Program-made: the position numbers and the translations under genes
Notes under the pieces: generated by a model
The model's input: the letters and a program-made list of their open reading frames with translations, nothing else
The model's database searches: none
Told to the model about the DNA's origin: nothing
Assembly (NCBI GenBank): GCA_033439685.1
Contig: JAUEDM010000002.1
Span: 3,286,001 to 3,350,000, forward strand
Length of the DNA: 64,000 nt
Origin: Apodospora peruviana
Lineage: Eukaryota; Ascomycota; Sordariomycetes; Sordariales; Lasiosphaeriaceae
Reading direction: 5' to 3'
Part shown: one piece after another, positions 44,472-55,391 of the stretch
Numbering within the stretch: the first letter of the stretch is position 1
Layout: every line of letters starts with the position of its first letter

Positions 44472-46073
44472 ATGTTCTCCAAGGCCATTGCGAGCCGAGC
44501 CGGCCTGGCCGCATCAGCTGCTTCTCGCAGCTGTCGACCGACCTTCGCGATGCCTCTCCGAGCCAAACTGCAGATGCAGCAAGCTACCAGAGCAGAGGTG
44601 AGTTTCCATATCATTGTTTTCTGGCGACCCGAGTAGAAGTATAATTCGAAGGGACTGACATATATCTGGTAGATGTCAACCGCGCACGCACAGATGGCAC
44701 GAGAGGTTTTCATGCCTCAACAGGACGACGACCCCGAGGATGTGCTCTTCAACAGCCTCTACGGATTGCGGTCAATCGAGCTTAACCGCCCCGCAAAACT
44801 CAACGCCATCAACGGATCCATGATCCGCAAGATCGGAAGCCGGTTAGCAGAATGGAAGAAGTCTGACATGGCCAACATCATCGTGATCAAGGGGGCAGGA
44901 CCCAAGGCCTTCTGCGCCGGTGGCGATGTCGCAGCGCTTGCGAACTTGAACAAGATGGGCGAGGAGGGTATCAAGAAGTCGATTGAGTACTTTGGCCTGG
45001 AATACAAGCTGGACCATCTGATTTCGACGTACAACAAGCCGTACATCGCCTTCATGGACGGCATCACAATGGGCGGCGGAGTCGGCCTCAGCATCCACGC
45101 CCCGTTCCGGATCGCAACCGAGCGCACAGTATTCGCCATGCCTGAGACAGGCATCGGCTTCTTCCCCGACGTTGGCGCCTCCTTCTTTCTGCCTAGGATG
45201 CCCGGTGCCGTCGGTACCTATCTTGGCCTCACCAGCTCCAGGCTGACTGGGCCCAACGTCTTTTACTCTGGAATCGCCACACATTACCTCCACTCCAGCA
45301 GTCTTCCGCAGCTTGAGTCGCGCCTTGCCGAGCTCCGGTTCAAGGATTACGACGACATGTCCCATCGTCTGGCCGTTATCAACGCCACGATCGAGGAATA
45401 CTGCACCGGTTTGCCCCACGACCAGCCCATCCTGCTTGGTGGAGAGCTGCGCAAGGCCATCGACCGGTGCTTCAGCTTTAACACCGTCCCCGCCATCATC
45501 CGCGCGCTGGAGGCTGAAGAGGGACCCGCCAAGCCCTGGGCCCAGCAAACACTCAAGACTCTCAACGAGAAGTCTCCCACCTCCATTCATGTCACGCTCC
45601 GGCAAATGCGCATCGGCGCGGGCTGGTCGATTTTGCAAACGTTCCAACGGGAGTATCACATGGCGGCCAAATTCATGAAGCATCACGACTTTACCGAGGG
45701 CGTGACGGCCCGGCTCATCGAAAAGCGAGATCCGAAGTGGCAGCCCGAGCTGCTCGTGGACATTGATCCGGAAGACGACATCTCGACCGGCTTCTTCACC
45801 GTCGACAACAAGCTCGAGCCTCTGCGCCTGCTCAGCGATGGCGATTACAGCTCCTACCCGTACCAGGGCTGCGGCCTCCCGACCGAGAGTGAGGTCGCGA
45901 CGGTCGTCAAGGAAGGGATCAAGACCCAGAAGCAGGTCCTCAATCACTTCTTGAAGGAGACACGGCACAAGCAGGGCGTCGAAGAGGTCGTCAGGGAGAT
46001 CCTGGAGCGGAAAACTTTTGTCGAGGCCAAGGACGAAGACAGGATTGCCGTCTGGGATGACGCTACTCAGTAA
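44472..46073 (+). CDS. EHD3: 3-hydroxyisobutyryl-CoA hydrolase, mitochondrial
   Basis: Two exons: 44472-44597 and 44673-46073, 75-bp intron, 508 residues. Exon 1 encodes a basic, Ala/Ser-rich presequence (MFSKAIASRAGLAASAASRS). Crotonase fold: RSIELNRPAKLNAINGSMI, the oxyanion-hole block AFCAGGDVAAL, MDGITMGGGVGLSIH with its GGG turn, and FAMPETGIGFFPDVGAS with the Glu and Asp used by hydrolases of this subfamily rather than hydratases. TLRQMRIGAGWS and the long C-terminal ECH_2 region fit. It releases 3-hydroxyisobutyrate from its CoA thioester in valine catabolism in the matrix. Exon 2 itself begins with ATG, so transcription starting in the intron would give a form without presequence. Confidence 0.93.
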
Positions 46074-46618
46074 ACGGTGTACTAGCTCTCTCGGATAAAG
46101 CGAGATGTTACATGTACTATAGGCTTGTCTGTTTGGCCATAAAGATGTGTAAATAAAAGGTCTCTATATACAAACAAACAAAGGTGTTGCGATGTAAATC
46201 TGTTATTTATTTATTGTAGTTCAGTCGAATAGATTCTCATTTGGATAGGGAGACATGTAGTAATAATATCGTGAAAGGTGAAGTGTTGATATAAACTACT
46301 CGAGTCAACTTGAGAAAAGTTTGCCCCATCAAGCAATCAAATAGTGTATATGCAACTTAGGTATACTCACTGAGGTATGAGTACCTATCTACCTTTCTAC
46401 CTCGAATGGCTCCTATGTGTGATATCGCTATACAAAACCAAAACCAAAGACATTGAATAACAAAAGAAAAGAAATTCAAGTCTTTGTTCTAGGGATATTG
46501 TATGTCTAAACTAAATTTTTCGCTTGCCTCTTTGTGCAGACACAAAACTCACAAAAACCAATGCTATAAGAAGCTCCCCAACATGCATCTTCTTGTATAC
46601 AGTACCGTATCAACACAT
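46074..46618. other. Convergent 3' region
   Basis: AT-rich 3' flanks of two convergent genes, with AAATAAAA at about 46151-46158 as a likely polyadenylation signal for the hydrolase. A dense group of TACCTA-type strings lies at 46372-46404. Confidence 0.5.
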
Positions 46619-49026
46619 TTAAAGACCCTTGGTATCACAATAACTCGGTAGACCCCCGCCGGGCGACGAGTTTGCCCAGCTCATGACCGTCAGGCTGGTC
46701 GTGTACGCCATGGCCACAAACCCAAAGATGCAGAGCGCAACGTCAGACCACTTCCACAGCGCGCTCTTGGCCACGCCCCTGTAGTGCAGCATTGGCTAAT
46801 TATTGAAGCTCAAAAGTTAGCAAAGATGTAACAAACCTCCCCAATTTGGACAACAGGGTAGGGTACGTCAAGACTTACAGGGTAGATATACACCAGCGGA
46901 ATACACGCGAAATTGCCTACCAGCGCGACGAACTTGTCGAGGTTATCGGCGCCGCCCCACGCAATAAGCGCACATAGAGCCACCACCAGAAAGCGGAAAG
47001 CATTTTTCTGCCACTTGATATATGGGTTATACTTGCCGCTCTTGGTGAAGAGCGCGTTTTCGGTAATTCTGATGGCCGGAAAGATCTGCAACGGCGTGGA
47101 GAGAAGAATGGCCAGCGAATACAGGAACTGCACCGCATTGACAAACTTGTCGTCCTGCGGTAGGTTCAGCAGAACAACCGTCTCGGTCTTGGAGCCGTAG
47201 GCGGCGTACGAGACGGCGCCCATGACGATAAACAACGTGGTGATGATGATCATGACGACAAACATCACTTTGGGGAACTTCTCAGGGCGTTTCATCGACT
47301 CCTGTATGGGAATAATGAGGCCGATACCCTCGAACGTGAAGATGGCGGTCCCGATAAACAATGTCCAATCCTTCTTGTTGAACATGATGATGTCGGCGAG
47401 TCCCTCCGTGCTGAGCGTGAAGATGTCATAATAGAACAGATACGCCAGACCAATAACGATAAATGCGTCGGCGATCAAGGCTGTGAAGCCAAGCTTGCCG
47501 ATATCGCGGAGCAGCGAAAAGGGCAAGAATACCACCATCTGCATGATGATCAGCCACGTGATGGGTACCGACGTCTTGCATTTTGTCACGGCCAGAATGA
47601 AGGCCTGCAGATTCTCCGACGTAAACACGATATAGGCCGCCACAAAGCCGATCTGGCTGATGACGATGGAAAACAGGATGAGCTGACGCATCCATTTGCC
47701 GTAGAGAATGCCGCCAATGTCGCCAAACGAGCCCTCCACCTTTAGTCGTGTCGTTACCAGCAAAACAAAGCAGTAATAGCTCAACGCCGCAACACCCAGG
47801 AGAACGAGGTTGCTGAAGAGCATGCCACCGTTGAGGTACGCCCTGGGCAGGAACAAGACGCCCGTGCCGACGAACGACTTGAGCAGTAGAAGCGCCGCGC
47901 TCATCGGACTGTTCTGCCCGCTGCCGCCCCGCACCTTCCTCCTCCTCTTCCGTCGGGACGGCGTCAACAGCGCGCTGTCCTCCATCGGCTCACGATCTTC
48001 GTCCGAGCCTTCGTCGCCATAATAGTCGCTGTCCTCGTATTCGCTGCCCGACGTGAAATACTCGCCAGGCTTTAAAACCTCGTCATCTTCTTCGAGCTCC
48101 TCACCGGCAAAGTGCCCGTACAGAGACAGGAACTCGAGGAAGCTGCTCGTCAACAGGCGGGGGCGCTGCGCGGCGCGGCTGCCCGGGCCTTCGCCAAACT
48201 CGAGCTCGTGGGAATTGGCCGACGAGTCTCGGATCGCCCGCCGGAGGAAGTTGCGCCGGAAGCCGCCGGGGACCTTGATCGTGTTGATGTCGAGGATCTC
48301 GTTCTCCGGTTCGGGTCTGGGTTCGCTAAAGCTCTTGCTGCGTTGGACCTTGTTACGCTGCTCTATTTCCTCGGTCCACTTGTAAATAGGCCGTGTGATA
48401 TCACCGCCCTGCAGCCTTAGACTCGAGAACTCTTCATCGTTATCGTCCCCTCGCGTCCGGCTTCTTTCGGCCGGTTGTTTCCCCTTGGAACTACTATCGC
48501 TCGCTTTCCTGTATTTCGTGTTGTCCTCAGGAGAAGTTCCATCACCCGGTTGGACCAAATGCCTCTTCACGATCTCTGGATCCTCGTAGGCGCCTACGAT
48601 GCTGGGACGCGACCTCGCGTCGAAGGAGCCGTAGTTTGTCGGTGTCGAAGAATAGAGAAGCTGGGCGGAAGCTGACGCAGCGGGAGAGAGCGGACGAACG
48701 GGCGGAGTGCCGAAGCGGGGCGGAGATGTGCCAATTGAGTTTGATAACGCGGCGGCTAGAGCTGAGATGCCCGGGCCAGCATTGTGACTGCCGGCGCCGG
48801 GGAGCGGTGACAAACGGCCAGACTCATCTTCTCCATTGGCAGCTGCTTGGTTCGGCGTCTGACGACCGGGAGGTGTGCTAAATGTGTGCGAGGGGATCGA
48901 GGCCAGACGGGCGGTCGATTCGTGACGAGGCAGCGAGGTGCCAAAGGATCGACCACGAAAAGAACCTGGTGGTGACGAGATAAGACCCTGCGACGGAGCC
49001 GGCGAATTGCTCCTGGGGTTCACCAT
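46619..49026 (-). CDS. avt3: Vacuolar amino-acid transporter, Avt3/Avt4 type
   Basis: Two exons: 49026-46879 and 46795-46619, 83-bp intron, 774 residues. The first 370 residues are cytosolic, Ser/Pro-rich and then acidic, as in Avt3/Avt4. The Aa_trans (AAAP, SLC32/36-like) domain begins with MSAALLLLKSFVGTGVLFLP, the hallmark first membrane helix, and continues with about ten more helices (examples LVLLGVAALSYYCFVLLVT, FTFEGIGLIIPIQESMKRP with the typical FEGIG/PIQ turn, FVVMIIITTLFIVMGAVSY). The short last exon supplies the final helix (ALCIFGFVAMAYTTSLTVM). Family members export amino acids from the vacuole to the cytosol using the proton gradient. The direction of transport is inferred from family. 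Confidence 0.9.
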
Positions 49027-50791
49027 GTTTAATGACTGTTATGTCGTGGAAAATATGATGTACTGCGAATGCCAACTATCTCATATCTTTTCGCGCGGGG
49101 GGGTTCGGTTCGTAGGTAGGTAGGGAGACCGTGAAGATGGAGTCGGTGGATCGTCAGTCGCCGGATAACGGAGAGCACCGTGACCGATCGGACAGCAGTC
49201 TGCCGGGCTATATAGCGGAGTAGAACTGGTCAACTACCTTGCAGGATACTGAACCCAGTATCAAAATGAACGGATTAAAAGAAAAAGAGACTATAAAAGA
49301 GATGGAGAGAATGAGGTTTCAACTTGAGGCAGCAGATACCATCAACTGTCATCTTCCGTCAGAGAGTCGAGAGCAAAGCAAAATGGCGCTTCGCGGCTGC
49401 CCTGGGTTGGGGGCCTTGTGACCCGGCCGCAGCACAACACAAGACCGGGGCCGGGGTCGGTGATAAGGAGCGTAGATAAACGTTCCGCAGCTGCCCCAAC
49501 TGGCTTGACACGTGCGCTGTCCTGATGACTTTACACAGGCAGTCAGTGGGCGGCAGTGACACACCACAGGCTACATACAGTGGCGCCCACTGCAACTGTC
49601 TGCAGCTGCGACTGGACCTGCCGAGGCGTCGGTCACGATCCGAGATCCACTGAAACGAGGACCCTGAATTCTCGATTCTGTCATCCACCATACATCAGAA
49701 CCACCTCACCTCATGGAAGAGAATTCTATTCAGAAGCTCTCAGGTCTTTTCGATATCGGTATGCTCATTCACAACAGCCTCGATCCTTTCCTAGACGACT
49801 CGGACTTTTACAGAGTAGACATGTTCGGATTGGTAGGAAGGTACCTAGTCAAACAAGACAAACTCCTCGTTCCCATCAGCAAGCCCCGGGCGGGGGTGGT
49901 CCACTGCTGTAACACGCTCCAGTGGCCAATGTCCACCATCGCTTTGCCGTCGCTTTGCCAATTGAAGGTTCAGATCGGCAGCTCATTCGACATCAGGTTT
50001 GGGGTGCAGATATTTGTGTGGGGGGCGTTTAGTGGCAGACAATAAGTTCTGAATCGCATCTTTTCCCCCCAGATGATTGCTGATCTCGCGCTTTTCATTG
50101 TTGAACTGATCCAGCTCACTTGGGAGAGCACCTTAGCACCTCTGGATATCAACCCCCGCCGTCCGGATCCGTAGAAGGCGCGGTTGGGCTCCAATATTCC
50201 GTGCAACCAACCACTTAACAAAATTGGCGAGGGAGAAACTTTATGACGTCCCCGGTACCTCACCCCTGTTCTTCCATAAAAAAATCACTGCCAAAAGGCG
50301 CCAACAGTGTTTTATGTTTCATACTGACTGGACTGGCGAAGAAACCTCCTTCACCAGCGTCGACAGTGAACTGTCTGTCACCATACCCCTTCTAAACTCT
50401 TGCTCGTGGTTCTGAAACCCTCTGAGGGGCAAACCGTCCAATTTCAGGTCTGTTCAGTGCAGTCCTGCATCTGCAACGTCTCATACCCGCGAGACGACCT
50501 CTGCTGCTCATTACAGGCAGCCATCAAGGTTCCAGGGTCGGATGATGTCTGGATGAAGGTGCTCAAGAACAACACACCACATAAACAACCCGAATTGGGT
50601 TTATTTCACATATCCTTGTTTCACCACCTAAATTATACTTAATCTCGGCCTTTTCCCTTCCCAATCTGGACCTACTATTCGAGCAAATCCTTCAAGAACG
50701 CCAACAGCTATTGCAACACTAGATATCTCATGTTCGGATTACCGTCAGCAACAGTGCAAGAGCCAGCGCCGAGGTGGATCGAGATTCGACT
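49027..50791. other. Long divergent intergenic region
   Basis: 1.76 kb between the Avt3-type and VHC1-type genes. It should hold both promoters. A 110-codon open frame at 49713-50045 (plus) has no recognisable feature and is not accepted. Recurrent strings CGTAGGTAGGTAGG (49111-49124) and GTACCTAGTC (49841-49850) occur. The A/C-rich 80 bp before 50792 look like a leader. Confidence 0.4.
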
Positions 50792-53700
50792 ATGGCAACC
50801 ATAGATCACGAGCACTTGAGCAAGAGAAATAAGCTGGGGACGGTCTCGGGCGTCTACATCCCAGTGTGCCTGAACATCCTCAGCATTCTCATGTTTCTGA
50901 GATTCGGCGTCATATTAGGTGAAATTGGCTTAATTGGCATGCTTGGTATGTTTATTTTTCCATCTGATAATGCATACATAGATATGTGCGTCAGGCTCAC
51001 ACTTTCACAGGGCTCATGGTCATCGCCTACCTTGTCGACTTCGTGACCACATTGTCTCTATCCGCCATCGCCTCCAATGGAGAGGTCAAGGGTGGGGGTG
51101 CCTACTATCTCATCTCGAGGTCGTTAGGCCCCGAATTCGGTGGCTCCATTGGGATTCTTTTCTATCTCGCACAAGTCCTAAATACTGCGCTCAACGTGGT
51201 CGGTCTCATCGACTGCCTCAAGCTGAATTTTGGATCATCCATGCCCCATGGATACTGGTGGGATTACCTATTCGAGACCATCGCCCTGACAGTCTGTACA
51301 CTTCTCTGCCTCGCCGGAAGCTCGACATTTGCCAAGGCCAGCAATGCCCTCCTCGTCGTTCTCTCCCTGGCCATCCTGAGCATACCCTTCTCCGCCTTGT
51401 TCCTCCCGGCCTTTATCGATGCGGATAGCGGAATCGAATTCACGGGAGTGAGTCTGGCAACTCTTCGGTCCAACCTTTTCCCTCATTCTTCCGGCCAGGG
51501 ATTTGACGGTCTAGCCACCTTCCGCGATCTCTTTGGCATATTGTTTCCCGCAACGTCGGGCATCTTTGCTGGCGCCTCAATGTCTGGAGACTTGCGAAAT
51601 CCGAGCAAGGATATCCCAGTTGGCACGCTCTGGGCCATGCTATCGACCTTCATTGCCTACTTAATAGTCATTCTTTCGCTAGCAGCGAGTACAACACATG
51701 TGACCTTCCTCTCAAACGCAAATGTCATCCAGGAAACCAATATTTGGCCTCCCATCATCTTTGCCGGAGAGTTCGCCACTACATTTTTCTCGGCCTTGAT
51801 GGGGGTTATTGGGTCGGCAAAGCTCATGCAAGCTCTGGCCCGGGATAAGCTCTTTCCAGGCTTGTCAATTTTTGGCAAGGGAACCAAAAAAGCAGATGAA
51901 CCTCTCCTCGCCATCTTCCTGACCTTCATCATTTCACAGCTGAGTTTATTTGCCAGTCTTAATCAAATTGCGACTTTCATATCCATGGGCTACCAGGTGA
52001 GAACTCCTCCACAAATACACCATTCCACGGTGAATAATAAACCTCTGGTACCTGCATGACACCTTTGTGTGGACTTTTGATAATCAACTCATGGGACCTG
52101 AAACTGCCTTTCACAAGGTAGCTTGAGGGCTTTGTTGCATATTCCCCCCAGCCCATGTTTGGTCACTACCAGGGCCCATGTAGGTACCAGAGGTTGATAA
52201 TTTACCGTGGAATGTTGTATTGATCTCGGATATGGACACGATAACTAACAAATAACAGATGACCTTTTTTGTCATGAACTTGGCTTGCTTCTTACTCAAG
52301 ATTGGATCTGCGCCAAACTTTCGTCCCGGATTCAAGTTCTTCAGCTGGCAAACTGCCTTCGCGGGCAGTGTACTCTCAGCTGCCGCCATGTTCTTCATTG
52401 ACGAGACATATGCTACTACCGCGGTCTGCTTGCTAGTCTTCCTCTTCTTGCTGATTCACTATCTCAGTCCGCCAAAACACTGGGGTGATGTATCCCAAAA
52501 TTTGATTTACCACCAAGTGCGAAAATATCTGTTGAGGTTGAAACCAGAACATATCAAGTTCTGGAGGCCCCAAATTATCCTGCTCATCAACAACCCAAGA
52601 AAGCAAACTCGTCTCATTCAATTCTGCAACTCGATGAAGAAAGGGGCTCTTTACATCTTGGGCCATGTTATCGTCAATGATGACTTTGCCGCAGGAGTTG
52701 TGGAGGCAAAGCTGCAGCAGGCTGCCTGGACCAAGTACATCTCGGAATATTCAAGGATCAAGGCGTTTGTGCAGCTCACAATGTCACCTTCTATAACATG
52801 GGGAGTCAGGAATCTGATTCTCTCGGCCGGTCTGGGTGGCATGAGACCAAATATTGCCGTCATTGGCTTCTACAACATGGACGAACTACGCGACTCGCAT
52901 CCGTCGATGCAGGTTCCCGAGGCACCATTTTCTGGTACCAGGTCCCAACGAAACGGTTCAAGGACAGATAGTAAATCGCCCAGGAGACAGAGAGGTGACA
53001 CTTCAGCCCGACTATTAGAAGGGTTCTTGCCTACCGATGTCATCAGGAATGAAGAGATGATGTCGGTGACTGACTACCTTACCATCCTCGAGGATATGGC
53101 TCTCAGATACAAACTGAACGTCGCTATCGGAAAGGGGTTTGAGAAACTGGAAACGCCACGGAAAGACGGGGCCAATTCGAAAAAGTATATCGACCTGTGG
53201 CCTATTCAGATGTCAGCAGAACTCTCCGCAGATGGTAAGAGCGTTCTGACTACAAATTTTGACACATGTAAGTGATTCCGAATTATCGTCATAGCGGTCT
53301 GTAGCTTGTTGCTGATCCTGGCATAGATACTTTGATCATTCAACTGGGTTATATTCTTCATACAGTCCCAGCCTGGAAGAAGGTTTTTCGAGTGCGAGTA
53401 TTGGTATTCGTCGAGTACGAGAGCGAGGTCGAGGAAGAGCGAGGAAGGGTTAATGCTCTGCTAGAAAAACTGAGGATTGAAGCTGAAGTCTTGGTCTTTT
53501 GGCTCGCATCTGGCGAGCTTTCGACATACGAGATGATTGTGCACGGGAAGAGCGACAAGGCTGGAACCGAAGACTTGGTCAACGGATGCCTGAAGAACCA
53601 GGAGTGGTGGGAAGAGCTGCGAAGCATCAGAGGTTCTCGTTCCATGACTGCCTCGCAGGAATTCACGTCAATATCTCAAGTTCTGGAGTCGGTTGCTGGG

Positions 53701-54858
53701 TCGCAGGGACTTCTTAACCCGCACATGGGGGGGGCCTTGGACGTTGCAGGTCGAAGACGGCCTAGTTGGTCGCAGCTCAGTGAACTGCCAAAGAAGCCTA
53801 CCATATCACGATTGGTGAGGTTGGGTGTGAATATGGGAATCCATACACAGAACCTTCCAGTCAACGTCCTCGACAGCTCAGACTCGGACAGTGGTGGCGG
53901 AAGCGATAGCGAAAGCGACTCCTCGGAAGACGACGTGGATGGGGATTTCAATGAAGCCGGCAGCGTTGTTAGTGATGGGGACGTGGAATCCATTGCGCCG
54001 ACCAGGGTCCCGTTGCTAGCAAGCATCCGTCGGCGGAAGAGTTATGGCGATGTGATGAGCGTCCAAAAGGGTCCGGGGAAAGAGCGCAGGTCGAAATGCT
54101 CAGTCTCGACAACTCCGCAGTCGTACGGAACCGTTAAACCAGGCAACCGTTCCAGAAACCTCGGCGTGGATTCAGACAGCAAAGTAGATCTGTTGGCGAG
54201 CTCGAAATCGGAAAGGCCGATGGCCTCTAGGCATGGCTCGAGCGCTATGAAGTTTTCGAGCATGCTGGTCCCTGAGACGAGAATCACAAATGAAGGTGAC
54301 TCGGGATCAAGGATCATGTTTGTCGACGGCGAGACTCGCCCAGCGCCTTTCTCTCGGGTGTCTTCCTCCGCCCGGCTCGCCAACTTGACGAGCTCAGATT
54401 CTCAACTTGGAACTGATGAAAGTGGATATGGCGGAAGCGTCTCGTTTGTTGAAAATGGACCCGAAGTTAAAACTCCTGCTAGGTCCAGGAAGAACTCAGG
54501 GTTCAAGAAGAACGCAAGCACTGACGCTCTGGTTGATATTCCAGAGATGCTAGCTTCATACAAGTTTCGCCAGAATGAGGAAAACGACGCCGGCTCCAGT
54601 TATTCCACGCAAGGGCTGCCCTTGTCGTTCAACGACCTCCCCAGCCGAGCTCAGCATTTGATACTCAACGAGCTCATGCGCCAACACAGCAAGGACACGG
54701 CAGTTCTTTTCACGACACTGCCGATCCCCGAGGAGAACACATGTCAAAGCGAAGAAGCAAGCTTGGCTTATCTCTCCAACATTGAGGTCTTATGCAACGA
54801 GTTGCCCCCTGTACTACTGGTTTTGAGCAATAACATGACGGTCACGGTGAGCCTATGA
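50792..54858 (+). CDS. VHC1: Vacuolar cation-chloride cotransporter (VHC1-like, SLC12)
   Basis: Four exons: 50792-50945, 51011-51996, 52259-53267, 53327-54858; introns of 65, 262 and 59 bp; 1,226 residues. The first helix follows KLGTVSGVYIPVCLNILSIL, and ASNGEVKGGGAYYLISRSLG is the strictly conserved SLC12 block at helix 3. About 12 helices end near residue 560. The C-terminal cytosolic domain includes RPQIILLINNPRKQ, KGALYILGHVIV, LSAGLGGMRPNIAVIGF and IIQLGYILHTVPAWKKVFRV, then a Ser/Asp-rich disordered insert of about 400 residues, closing with PPVLLVLSNNMTVTVSL, the usual tail. Yeast Vhc1 moves K+ with Cl- into the vacuole. The 262-bp intron is longer than its neighbours. ATG at 50792 was chosen; an upstream exon cannot be excluded. 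Confidence 0.92.
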
Positions 54859-55391
54859 GAAATCGGCTGTGGATGGAACGGGGAGCATCATTAGATCAAA
54901 TTGCATCACAAGGCGAACACGAGCGGACATGGAGTTTGTGCTTTACGAAAGCATTTGTTTTATATAGCTAGCTGGATGCGGCACTTTGGGCGGCCCGTGT
55001 GACGAAGATTGAAAATTGCATATTTGCTATGACAATAGTATAGCCTTGGAGATGGCGAAGGTGAAGGACCGGCCGCCTTCTTTGTCACTGACGCATCGTG
55101 GATGGCAGAATTTTGGCCTTTTCTTTGATATTGCACACGCACACGCACACGCTCACAGAACCTGGGTGCAAAGGAATGTTAGCAATGCAAGGCCACCAGA
55201 TTTCCATCTCGTTGTCTTTGTCTCGAATGGGTATTTCTCCGTTCTCGCCACATCACACAGTCTGTGGAAAAGACATTTCTGTTGTGAGCCACGGACAATC
55301 CTGTGAAATAGTATTGCTCTGTTTGATCCCAGCATCTCATCACGCCCGGATCTCTTGAAAAGACTACGTTGAATATCAAGGATATTTAAGC
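54859..55391. other. Intergenic region
   Basis: 3' flank of the transporter and promoter of the next gene. Contains a CACACG-type simple repeat at 55134-55158. No gene recognised. Confidence 0.4.

Noticed and set aside
44844..45968. 374-codon open frame on the minus strand
   Set aside because: Exactly antisense to the conserved HIBYL-CoA hydrolase exon; explained by GC-rich codon use. No motif of its own.
49713..50045. 110-codon plus-strand frame between the two transporter genes
   Set aside because: No recognisable domain; kept out for lack of support.
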